From NCBI GenBank assembly GCA_002408065.1, contig DHQI01000045.1:1085-7414 (forward strand): 6,330 nt of DNA. Direction: 5' to 3'. Positions within the stretch are counted from its first letter, which is position 1, and each line of letters begins with the position of its first letter. Source of the stretch: Bacteroidales bacterium UBA5342 (GTDB taxonomy: Bacteria; Bacteroidota; Bacteroidia; Bacteroidales; UBA5342). The translations under genes and the position numbers were made by a program. This document shows positions 1-5,610 of this stretch, in pieces. The notes under the pieces were generated by a model. It worked only from the letters and a program-made list of their open reading frames with translations. It was not told the origin of the DNA and did no database searches.

Positions 1-27
1 ATTAAAACAATATAAAACGCCCCTTAA

Positions 28-60
28 GAAGCCCACTTGATAAGTGATTTAGCGGCTTTC
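28..60. other. Imperfect inverted repeat upstream of the first gene
   Basis: An inner perfect 5-bp stem CACTT/AAGTG (34-38 with 42-46, loop GAT) lies inside an outer AGCC/GGCT pairing (30-33 with 54-57) that extends with mismatches to GAAGCC against GGCTTTC. It could be a weak terminator of a gene lying before the window or a leader structure. There is no clean T-tract on the plus strand, so the assignment is weak. Confidence 0.3.
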
Positions 61-69
61 TAAATGAAC

Positions 70-83
70 AAAATCCGGATTTT
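70..83. promoter_or_regulatory. Perfect 14-bp palindrome before the start codon
   Basis: AAAATCCGGATTTT is a perfect self-complementary palindrome that ends 14 bases before the ATG at 98. Its placement in the presumed 5' leader would suit an operator or a small hairpin affecting translation. No recognisable TTTG / TAnnTTTG promoter pair was found around it, so its role is inferred from position only. Confidence 0.35.
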
Positions 84-97
84 AGAGTTATCTTTTT

Positions 98-1615
98 ATG
101 GTTAGAGAAAGGCATATTCATGTATTGGTGTTAACGCTCATCTTATGTCTTTTTTTGTCCAACACAAGCGCTCAATCTTTTGAAAATGAAATAAACATAC
201 CCGCACAGAAATCCTGCATTCCCGAGCTTCTAGAGCAAGTATCAGCACAATGTTCATGCTATTTTTCCTACCCTTCGGATATGATAAGCGACGACAAAAT
301 TCTGACGATTTCAAACTATCAGGGCAAAGCTGATATTTTTATCCAATCACTTTTTGAGGAAACAGTATCACTGGAAACATATAAAAACCAAATCATTATA
401 AAACCAGAAAAGGAAAATGTCGCACCCTATAAAGGACAAGGATGCCCCCAGGATAACATCATACTGAAAGGAAACATAGTGGATAGCATCACGCAGGAAC
501 AACTGCCCTATGTTAATATATCGATACAAGGCAGTATGCTGGGAAGCAGCACCAATAGTTATGGTAAGTTCACCCTTAAAATACCCACCCAGTATCAAGA
601 CTCTACCTTGGTTTTTTCTTGTTTGGGGTATTATAGCCGTAGCTATAAGGTGGCAGATTTAAGCGATAGCATCACGGTAAAAATGACAGTAGCCAATATT
701 TCTTTGCAAGAGGTGGTGGTACGTAGTGTGAGCCTTCCCTACATCATGGAACAGATGCAAAGGCAGCTTAAAAGCCGGTACCGTAGAGAGCCTTATTCTT
801 ACGAAGCTTTTTATCGTGAAATATCAAAACGGGAAGATGACTACATCAGCTACAACGAGGCTCTTTTTACGGGCTATTCGCCCAAAGGCCGTATCTCACG
901 TGATGATCTGGTTTTGAAAAAAGCACGGCAGTTCAAATCCCGGCTGTCACAAGACACCTTATTGCTCACCCTCAAAGGAGGAACCGATGCGGTGCTACAA
1001 CTGGATATTGCTAACTATTCTCCAGACTTTTTAGATGAAAACAAGGCCCATAAATACCATTACTACATTAATGATATACAGGTATGGCACAATGATTTGG
1101 TATACATTATTGAGTTTAGACCGCTCGTTCATCAGGAAGATGCCGAATTTGAAGGAGAACTTTATGTGGCTTTTCAAGATTATGCTTTGCTGGGGGCCCG
1201 TTTTGCGTATACCAAAGAACATCTCAAGAAGATGAAAAAAGGTTTAGTCATTCGTAAATCAAGACAAACCCGGGTGCTGCCCCACCGTTACTCTTACCGT
1301 GTGGAGTATCAAAAGATGAACGACCAATACCATATAAACTACGTAAAGGGCGACATCACCATCAAGGCCCGGCACAAACACCAACTGCGCTACACGAACC
1401 TTAACACCATATTCGAGATGACTATGACACAAATAGACACAACTCAGACCATCATTCCTAAGCATATAAAACCGTACAAAACAAAAAGTATTTTTAGCGA
1501 ACAAATCAGGTTTAGTTCCGAAATGTTTTGGTATTACGATAACCTTATCATTCCCGAACAGGAAATAATGGAGGCTTTTCTGAAATCGGGATTTAGGATG
1601 GAAAGTCAGGAATAG
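98..1615 (+). CDS. Exported STN / carboxypeptidase-regulatory-like domain protein
   Basis: Product of 505 aa. Residues 1-25 form a classical signal peptide: basic start (MVRERH), hydrophobic core VLVLTLILCLFL, and likely signal peptidase I cleavage after NTSA (25/26). There is no lipobox, so export to periplasm or outer membrane is inferred. Residues about 30-103 resemble an STN (secretin/TonB short N-terminal) domain. Residues about 121-208 match a CarboxypepD_reg-like beta-sandwich, with the typical LKGNIVDSITQEQLPYVNI start, the G-T/S-x-S-x-x-GKF turn and the ending LQEVVV. In SusC/TonB-dependent receptors this pair precedes a plug and barrel; here the chain instead continues into about 295 residues rich in Tyr, Arg and Lys with alternating beta-strand character, resembling Bacteroidota proteins of the DUF5686 or related type. 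A role in the cell envelope is likely but the exact function is unknown. The ATG at 98 is chosen because it gives a complete signal peptide. The gene converges on the downstream polymerase gene. Confidence 0.8.
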   Translation: MVRERHIHVLVLTLILCLFLSNTSAQSFENEINIPAQKSCIPELLEQVSAQCSCYFSYPSDMISDDKILTISNYQGKADIFIQSLFEETVSLETYKNQIIIKPEKENVAPYKGQGCPQDNIILKGNIVDSITQEQLPYVNISIQGSMLGSSTNSYGKFTLKIPTQYQDSTLVFSCLGYYSRSYKVADLSDSITVKMTVANISLQEVVVRSVSLPYIMEQMQRQLKSRYRREPYSYEAFYREISKREDDYISYNEALFTGYSPKGRISRDDLVLKKARQFKSRLSQDTLLLTLKGGTDAVLQLDIANYSPDFLDENKAHKYHYYINDIQVWHNDLVYIIEFRPLVHQEDAEFEGELYVAFQDYALLGARFAYTKEHLKKMKKGLVIRKSRQTRVLPHRYSYRVEYQKMNDQYHINYVKGDITIKARHKHQLRYTNLNTIFEMTMTQIDTTQTIIPKHIKPYKTKSIFSEQIRFSSEMFWYYDNLIIPEQEIMEAFLKSGFRMESQE

Positions 1616-1616
1616 T

Positions 1617-1688
1617 AGGGTTGCTGGGTTGCTGTTTTTCAGGGTTACAGGGTTATGGGGTTACAAGGTTACAGGGTGGCAAGGTTTC
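1617..1688. repeat. Degenerate 8-bp tandem repeat, 9 units
   Basis: Starting 2 bases after the stop codon of the upstream gene, the sequence reads in strict 8-bp register: agggttgc, tgggttgc, tgtttttc, agggttac, agggttat, ggggttac, aaggttac, agggtggc, aaggtttc. The consensus is AGGGTTAC and eight of the nine units are close to it. The G-rich strand is the plus strand, giving telomere-like GGGTTA motifs. It is not coding in any convincing frame. It lies between two convergent genes. Confidence 0.8.
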
Positions 1689-1712
1689 GACAACAGTTGC
1701 AGAAACATATCC

Positions 1713-1754
1713 AATTCGTAATTGATAATTCGTAATTGATAATTCGTAATTGAT
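1713..1754. repeat. Perfect 14-bp tandem repeat, 3 copies
   Basis: Three exact copies of AATTCGTAATTGAT occur at 1713-1726, 1727-1740 and 1741-1754. Each unit contains the inverted repeat AATT-CGT-AATT, so it can fold into a tiny hairpin. The array stops 4 bases before the stop codon of the convergent polymerase gene. Perfect identity suggests recent expansion by slippage or active maintenance. Confidence 0.9.
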
Positions 1755-1758
1755 CATC

Positions 1759-3021
1759 TTATTCACTCTTCACGGTAATCACATCCTTGAGCTTGGTGGT
1801 ATAACAAGGCGATAGTTTTTCCTGACGCATTTTCCAAGTACGGTCCGGATCCTGACTGGCTAGTTTCACCTTATCATAACCAATCGATTGGTTCAGCCTA
1901 TCCATAGTCTTCATCAAGGCTTTATGTTTGGGGTTTGTATTTTCGAACAGGGTCATCTGGCGCTCTGCTTCAGGACTAATATTCAGCAATACGACGCCTG
2001 CCCTGCGGTATTGATAACCCGGTGTGAAGATGTAATTCAAAGCCCTGACGGCAAAAGAGACGATCTCGATACTCGAATTGGTAGGAAAGGGCAAATTAAT
2101 CACTATATCCCGCTGATATTGTGGCTGATCATTACGAAAACGATCTGTTCTTAAAAAAAACAAGAGACTGCCGCAGTGGCTCTTTTGCTGCCTTAGCTTT
2201 TCGGCACAAGACACCGCAAAAGTCACGACCCGCTCCTTTATCTCATCATAAGAGCTATAATGGTGCTCAAAAGTACGTGTAGTAGCAATGCTTTGTTTGG
2301 CCTTAGCCTCTTCTATATTTATCATAGGCCGCCCCTGCAGCTCGTATTTGGTGCGCAAACCCACCACCGACATATGTTTCTTTACCCATTTATCGCTCAT
2401 AGCGGCAAAATCTTCCGCATTTTTCACGCCTTCGTATTCCAGACGTACTGCATGGCGGCGCCCTATCCCCCACACATCATTTATCTTCGTCCAGCGGAGC
2501 GCTTTTTCGCGTTTTATATCACTATCTATCACATAGATTCCCCGGGTACGTTCCGGAAACTTTTTAGCAATATTAGAAGCTACCTTAGCCAAGGTTTTAC
2601 TGCTACCTATCCCTACACTCACCGGAATACCGGTATGTTTTTTTATGGTCCTTTTTATCTTTTCAGCATACTCCTCCAAACGCACATCCTTCATAAGTTT
2701 TAACCTCAGAAAAGCCTCATCGATACTATACACTTCCAGCTCGGGCGAAAAAGTAGCCAGCAAGGCCATGATACGCTTGTTCATATCGCCATACAAGGCA
2801 TAGTTGGACGAAAACACATGCACCTGTTGCTCTCTGAACACCTGTTTATATTTAAAAGCCGGCGCCCCCATAGGAATACCTGCCGCCTTAGCCTCGCTGC
2901 TACGCGCTATCACACAACCATCATTGTTGGACAATACCACTATTGGTTTTCCATTCAAATCAGGACGAAACACCCTTTCGCACGAGGCATAAAAATTATT
3001 ACAATCAACCAGAGCAAACAT
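1759..3021 (-). CDS. umuC: UmuC-type Y-family DNA polymerase
   Basis: Product of 420 aa, full length for UmuC. It is predicted to be the catalytic subunit of an error-prone translesion DNA polymerase of the Pol V type. The N-terminus FALVDCNNFYASCERVF carries the first metal-binding Asp (D6) and the steric-gate aromatic pair F10/Y11. YSIDEAF at 98-104 supplies D101/E102 of the palm active site. A helix-hairpin-helix segment (INDVWGIGRRHAVRLEYEGV, about 180-199) and a little-finger domain follow. QMTLF at 355-359 fits the beta-clamp-binding consensus QLxLF, and the tail to residue 420 matches the DUF4113-type C-terminus of UmuC. All key residues are present, so the enzyme looks functional. No umuD (LexA-like S24 peptidase) gene is adjacent: the DNA upstream holds only gene remnants. 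Therefore a partner would have to be encoded elsewhere. No clear Shine-Dalgarno precedes the ATG, as is usual for this phylum. Confidence 0.95.
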   Translation of the reverse strand: MFALVDCNNFYASCERVFRPDLNGKPIVVLSNNDGCVIARSSEAKAAGIPMGAPAFKYKQVFREQQVHVFSSNYALYGDMNKRIMALLATFSPELEVYSIDEAFLRLKLMKDVRLEEYAEKIKRTIKKHTGIPVSVGIGSSKTLAKVASNIAKKFPERTRGIYVIDSDIKREKALRWTKINDVWGIGRRHAVRLEYEGVKNAEDFAAMSDKWVKKHMSVVGLRTKYELQGRPMINIEEAKAKQSIATTRTFEHHYSSYDEIKERVVTFAVSCAEKLRQQKSHCGSLLFFLRTDRFRNDQPQYQRDIVINLPFPTNSSIEIVSFAVRALNYIFTPGYQYRRAGVVLLNISPEAERQMTLFENTNPKHKALMKTMDRLNQSIGYDKVKLASQDPDRTWKMRQEKLSPCYTTKLKDVITVKSE

Positions 3022-3080
3022 AGCAACACTAAAAAAAGTCTCTTTTTACCCGCTTTATATTTCAAGCCAAAACGGAAGAC

Positions 3081-3088
3081 CAAAGTTA
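3081..3088 (-). promoter_or_regulatory. Possible -7 box (TAACTTTG) for umuC
   Basis: On the minus strand TAACTTTG fits the Bacteroidota -7 consensus TAnnTTTG and lies about 60 bases upstream of the umuC ATG. No good TTTG -33 element is seen at the expected 19-21 base spacing, so this is a tentative promoter. No obvious LexA-like palindrome was recognised nearby. Confidence 0.35.
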
Positions 3089-3195
3089 AGAATAATATTT
3101 AGAAATTAGGGTACTTATGGAGGAAGCGCTAAGCTCAGTTCAGGAAGTAATGGCGACACCTTTTAAATTAATTTGTTACTCGTATTTTTCTCACC

Positions 3196-3450
3196 TCACG
3201 CCATCCAACGCCCAACAACCTCCTTCACCCCCTCCTGCCAAGCACTAACTGTACTATCGGTAGGAATTCTGATAAGGGCACATGCCATATCTTTATCAAA
3301 GTATTTACCACCTTTGATGAGTTCTGCTCCGGGGTAAACGAGGGCGACTTTTTCGGCTTTAAAGTACTCGTGATAGACATACATCTGACGCAGGTCATCG
3401 GGGCTTGGGTTGTTGTCTCCTATGTTTAACCATTTAAAGAATTTTTCCGC
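3196..3450 (-). pseudogene. McrC-like restriction subunit, C-terminal remnant
   Basis: An open frame of 84 codons runs from an in-frame TAA at 3451-3453 to the stop at 3196; its first Met is only at codon 23. The stretch KWLNIGDNNPSPDDLRQM, then YVYHEYFKAEKVALVYPG and CALIRIPTDS, matches the C-terminal end of McrC-family proteins (the PD-(D/E)xK nuclease partner of the McrB GTPase, cutting modified DNA). In that family the region follows the catalytic DTKW strand; here the equivalent position reads FFKW, and everything before it (the N-terminal domain and the first nuclease half, usually more than 250 aa) is missing. No mcrB is present. It is therefore almost certainly a dead remnant, although translation of a 62-aa peptide from the internal ATG at 3384 cannot be excluded. 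Confidence 0.7.
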
Positions 3451-3501
3451 TTATAATGTCCTATGTGATGAATAAAATTTCCGTATTGAATTACTTTTTT
3501 A

Positions 3502-3648
3502 TTAATCGCTTAATTTAACCAACTGCGACATAGGCTCACAAGAGACCCAGGATTTAACTTTTTGCACAAATTGTATTGGATCTGTAAATATTCTTTCCAT
3601 ATCTTGCATTAAATCAAAGCCATTGCCTATGATGATGAGTTTTCGCAT
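3502..3648 (-). pseudogene. AbiH-like abortive infection protein, N-terminal remnant
   Basis: A 48-aa ORF starts at the ATG at 3648. Its first 13 residues, MRKLIIIGNGFDL, are the hallmark start of AbiH-family phage abortive infection proteins, which normally run to several hundred residues with GFDL followed by AHG-like sequence. Here GFDL is followed by an unrelated-looking tail (MQDMERIFTDPIQFVQKVKS...) and a stop after 48 codons. I infer an internal deletion or rearrangement with a junction near 3610, leaving a broken gene. The McrC-like remnant begins about 50 bases downstream on the same strand. An alternative is a genuine small protein that merely shares a nucleotide-binding-like beta strand. 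Confidence 0.5.
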
Positions 3649-3756
3649 AGTTTTGTGTTTTAAAATTCTAAAAAACAGGTTTCAAAGATTGTTTCTCCTT
3701 ATCAAAGTCACCTCTTCATTTGATATCTCTATTGCTTTGCTGATGTCCTAAACCAA

Positions 3757-3785
3757 AAATAACAGCCACCTCTTAGCTGTTATTT
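3757..3785 (-). terminator. Rho-independent terminator of the TAC operon
   Basis: A perfect 10-bp stem AAATAACAGC / GCTGTTATTT encloses a 9-base loop (3767-3775). Read on the minus strand, the 3' arm runs into TTATTTTTGG, giving a T-tract. It lies 31 bases after the stop of the SecB-like gene and is well placed to end the three-gene transcript. Confidence 0.75.
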
Positions 3786-3816
3786 AAATAATCTATACGT
3801 ACAAAAAAAGGAAGTC

Positions 3817-4272
3817 TTATTTACGAGAATTACTCCCCTTCAATATATCCGTTGGATTCACTATTGGTAGAGGAAAATCGGCAAGAACAGTTCCCATTGT
3901 TTTTACCACCATCATACCACGAATGGTACCAATACAGATACCAAGTAAAGGAGGCAAAAGCCCTGCTTTATCAGTAAAACTCCCCTCTTTAACTTCAATA
4001 AGATCGGCTAGATTTTTCACGCTAAAATGGTTAGCACTTGTGATCTCTAATATCTTAGTATCAATTCCTTCTCTAGGATACGAGTATTTTGCAAGCAAGT
4101 GTAAAACAAGCACATCATCGTTCTCTTGAATATCTATTTTAAATCCAAACTCAACTTTTATTGCATCAGGAAGCACATCCTTTGTTTCTAACGCTTCAAG
4201 ATTCATCAAAAAGCCAGTTTCAACAACTTTATCTAATCTGAATTCAATTTTTATTTCCTTATTATCGCTCAT
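3817..4272 (-). CDS. SecB-like chaperone of a toxin-antitoxin-chaperone module
   Basis: Product of 151 aa, similar in length to SecB (about 155 aa). The N-terminal two thirds is beta-rich (IKIEFRLDKV, IKVEFGFKIDI, DDVLVLHLLAKYSY), as expected for the SecB fold. The end LLPPLLGICIGTIRGMMVVKTMGTVLADFPLPIVNP (residues 106-140) parallels the helix 1 / P-x-L-x-P region of SecB (the ARE..TSMVSRGTFPQLNLAPV segment), including the RG, GT and proline pattern. SecB-like proteins bind unfolded polypeptides as tetramers. Its position directly after an XRE antitoxin and a RelE-like toxin marks it as the dedicated chaperone of a TAC system, expected to bind the antitoxin tail and prevent its degradation. 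I chose the ATG at 4272; a GTG one codon earlier is also possible. The gap to the antitoxin stop is 11 bases. Sequence similarity is by eye and remote. Confidence 0.7.
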   Translation of the reverse strand: MSDNKEIKIEFRLDKVVETGFLMNLEALETKDVLPDAIKVEFGFKIDIQENDDVLVLHLLAKYSYPREGIDTKILEITSANHFSVKNLADLIEVKEGSFTDKAGLLPPLLGICIGTIRGMMVVKTMGTVLADFPLPIVNPTDILKGSNSRK

Positions 4273-4283
4273 CACCTAGAATA

Positions 4284-4706
4284 TTAATGCTTCATTTCAC
4301 AACACATTTCGCTCATTCCTTGAGGTATAGACTGCCAGTCATCTCCTAAAGTAACCACTGAAGCCAAACGCTCATTCGCTAGTATCTGATTGCTAGCATT
4401 GGCTGAGATATTAATAAACATATTATAGTCCTGCTTGGGCTTGTTTGAAATATCAAAGATACTCTCACCGAGAGCTATATCAATTTTCGCAATTGTCTTA
4501 GTAGTAAACGTGTGTGTGCCTTGCAGCCATTTACTTATTTCTGTCTCACTCTTACCTAAAGCATTAGCCAAGTCGCGTTGTGACTTTCCCTGTTTTTCAA
4601 GGATGTCAAATATCCGATTAGCCACAAAGATAGAATAATCCATACTCCTTTTAATTTCAGGAGTTATGAGTTTGCGGCATTCCTGCATTATTGCATTCCT
4701 TTTCAT
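4284..4706 (-). CDS. HigA/XRE-type antitoxin with C-terminal extension
   Basis: Product of 140 aa. Residues about 28-85 form a helix-turn-helix of the Cro/C1 (XRE) type: VANRIFDILEKQGKSQRDLA, then ALGKSETEISKWLQGTHTFT with the recognition helix at about 53-62, then KTIAKIDIALG. This is the arrangement of HigA antitoxins. The N-terminal helix (about 7-27) precedes it as in many HigA proteins. Residues 86-140 form an extension of about 55 aa without predicted fold, containing hydrophobic stretches and W124. In chaperone-addicted antitoxins such an extension is the chaperone-addiction (ChAD) region that binds the SecB-like partner; that role here is inferred. It should neutralise the toxin and repress the operon promoter. 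It starts 7 bases after the toxin stop and is followed 11 bases later by the chaperone gene. Confidence 0.75.
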   Translation of the reverse strand: MKRNAIMQECRKLITPEIKRSMDYSIFVANRIFDILEKQGKSQRDLANALGKSETEISKWLQGTHTFTTKTIAKIDIALGESIFDISNKPKQDYNMFINISANASNQILANERLASVVTLGDDWQSIPQGMSEMCCEMKH

Positions 4707-4713
4707 AAATCTT

Positions 4714-5205
4714 TTATTGATCTTCTGTAATATATAACGATAAGTCTCCCACTAATGTTTTGCCATCAATCGAGATACTAGCATATTCTTCTTTTTTATG
4801 AATAACAAAATCAATCTTTTGTAGTGCTACTACACAACTGTTTAAATATGAATCTTCATTGTAGGTTCTTGTCTCTTTTAATCCTCCATTGCCTAATATT
4901 AGTATTTGAGGTGAAATACATAAGCAATATAATCTTAACTTAGCCGTATCAAAATGACTTGGCAATTCTGCTGTTCTATCCTTAACTCTTCCTGCATACC
5001 TAAAATGCCTTTCAAATACGCCATCTTGCGTAATGCGTTCCAGACGATACATTATTGTACCAATATCTTCGGGATGTGAATCTCTAAAACTCATTAGAAA
5101 TTTTTCAAACTCCGAATGCTTTTCCCCCTTATATAGAATACTGTAAAAGCTGACCTTTTCATATTCTTCAAGTAGTTCTATGCTTAAATAACGCTTCAAC
5201 TTCAT
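4714..5205 (-). CDS. Putative RelE/HigB-like toxin, first gene of TAC operon
   Basis: Product of 163 aa, long for the RelE/HigB superfamily (usually 90-120 aa). The core resembles that fold: an N-terminal helical part (residues 1-62), then GVFERHFRYAGRVKD (62-76), then KLRLYCLCISPQILILGNGG (89-108) followed by LKETRTYNED. This matches the superfamily's beta-strand pair (LRLYY...ILLHGF.KKT) that ends in basic residues. R70-type and R91 arginines, and the K110/R113 pair, are candidate RNA-binding or catalytic residues. Members cleave mRNA at the ribosome. Identity is supported mostly by context: first gene of an operon followed by an XRE antitoxin and SecB-like chaperone, the same order as the HigB-HigA-SecB-like TAC of Mycobacterium tuberculosis. 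Residues 120-163 form an additional C-terminal strand-rich segment. A different toxin fold cannot be ruled out. A promoter lies just upstream. Confidence 0.6.
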   Translation of the reverse strand: MKLKRYLSIELLEEYEKVSFYSILYKGEKHSEFEKFLMSFRDSHPEDIGTIMYRLERITQDGVFERHFRYAGRVKDRTAELPSHFDTAKLRLYCLCISPQILILGNGGLKETRTYNEDSYLNSCVVALQKIDFVIHKKEEYASISIDGKTLVGDLSLYITEDQ

Positions 5206-5222
5206 TTATAAGTTAAGTTTTG

Positions 5223-5253
5223 CAAATGTACAATAAGTTTCTAGAATATAAAA
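5223..5253 (-). promoter_or_regulatory. Bacteroidota-type promoter of the TAC operon
   Basis: On the minus strand a perfect -7 element TACATTTG (5223-5230; consensus TAnnTTTG) is preceded after exactly 19 bases by TTTT (5250-5253), a 3-of-4 match to the -33 TTTG. Transcription would begin about 10 bases before the toxin ATG, giving a very short leader. Confidence 0.6.
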
Positions 5254-5259
5254 TTTATA
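5247..5259. promoter_or_regulatory. Candidate antitoxin operator (13-bp palindrome)
   Basis: TATAAA-A-TTTATA is a perfect inverted repeat that overlaps the -33 region of the TAC promoter. HigA-type antitoxins usually bind palindromes in their own promoter, so this is a reasonable operator candidate, but AT-rich palindromes of this size arise easily by chance. Confidence 0.3.
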
Positions 5260-5280
5260 ACAAAGCCAACAAGCGTTTCG

Positions 5281-5370
5281 TCACAAACTATAATTATCGT
5301 ATTCCTCGTTTCTACTTCTCCCCATACCCCACTGCAGGTTCAGTCGCAATATTTCGAACGGAGTGAGATC
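5281..5370 (-). other. Short unexplained open frame upstream of the TAC operon
   Basis: A 29-codon open frame without a Met start (DLTPFEILRLNLQWGMGRS... ending YDNYSL, stop at 5281) sits between the remnant at 5410-5610 and the TAC promoter. Its composition looks protein-like and locally more GC-rich than the flanks, so it may be the end of another decayed gene. I do not recognise it. The rest of 5254-5409 shows nothing else that I can support. Confidence 0.2.
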
Positions 5371-5409
5371 CTAATTATAAAGCAGCTGGACCTATGATAT
5401 ATTTATATC

Positions 5410-5610
5410 TTAATTTTTCAAATACTTCTTATAATAATGCTTTGCGCCCAGTTGAATCCTCTTTGAGTAATACTTAAACGTTGGATAGTTTTCAAAAGCA
5501 TACTTCAATCGACTAATCTCAAATTCCACACTATTAATCTTCCTAGTCCATTGCTTAAAATCAAGATCTAGCCAATCAAAGAGATCAATGATATCCTGAT
5601 AGACTACACT
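5410..5610 (-). pseudogene. C-terminal fragment of an unidentified gene next to the IS
   Basis: A stop-to-stop frame of 66 codons has no Met. It reads VVYQDIIDLFDWLDLDFKQW, later RLKYAFENYPTFKYYSKRIQ, and ends HYYKKYLKN. The balanced, helix-like composition with many aromatic and Lys residues looks like real protein rather than noise, and the reading frame closes (TAA at 5611-5613) just where the insertion-sequence end is expected. I infer that an insertion separated this 3' end from its start, which should lie on the far side of the element, beyond the window. The family is not recognised. Confidence 0.4.

Noticed and set aside
368..598. Minus-strand open frames within the exported protein gene (also near 1031-1222 and 1259-1504)
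   Set aside because: They are antisense to a gene with a signal peptide and recognisable domains, and show no start signals or domain features.
1641..1688. GGGTTA-like repeat as a linear-replicon telomere
   Set aside because: It is internal, degenerate and between two intact convergent genes, and bacterial telomeres are not of this type.
1617..1754. The repeats as a CRISPR array
   Set aside because: Units are 8 and 14 bases in direct tandem without spacers, and no cas genes are present.
2260..2703. Long plus-strand open frame (147 codons) opposite umuC
   Set aside because: It lies antisense within a gene with all Y-family polymerase motifs; its translation is low-complexity-like and has no family resemblance.
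3117..3246. Plus-strand ORF of about 42 codons starting MEEALSSVQEVMATPFK
   Set aside because: Its second half is antisense to the McrC-like remnant and turns into a Pro/Ser-rich sequence expected from a shadow frame; no promoter or homology is apparent.
3649..3756. A promoter for the AbiH-like fragment
   Set aside because: TTTG motifs occur (for example AATCTTTG on the minus strand) but not with correct -33/-7 spacing, so no promoter is annotated.
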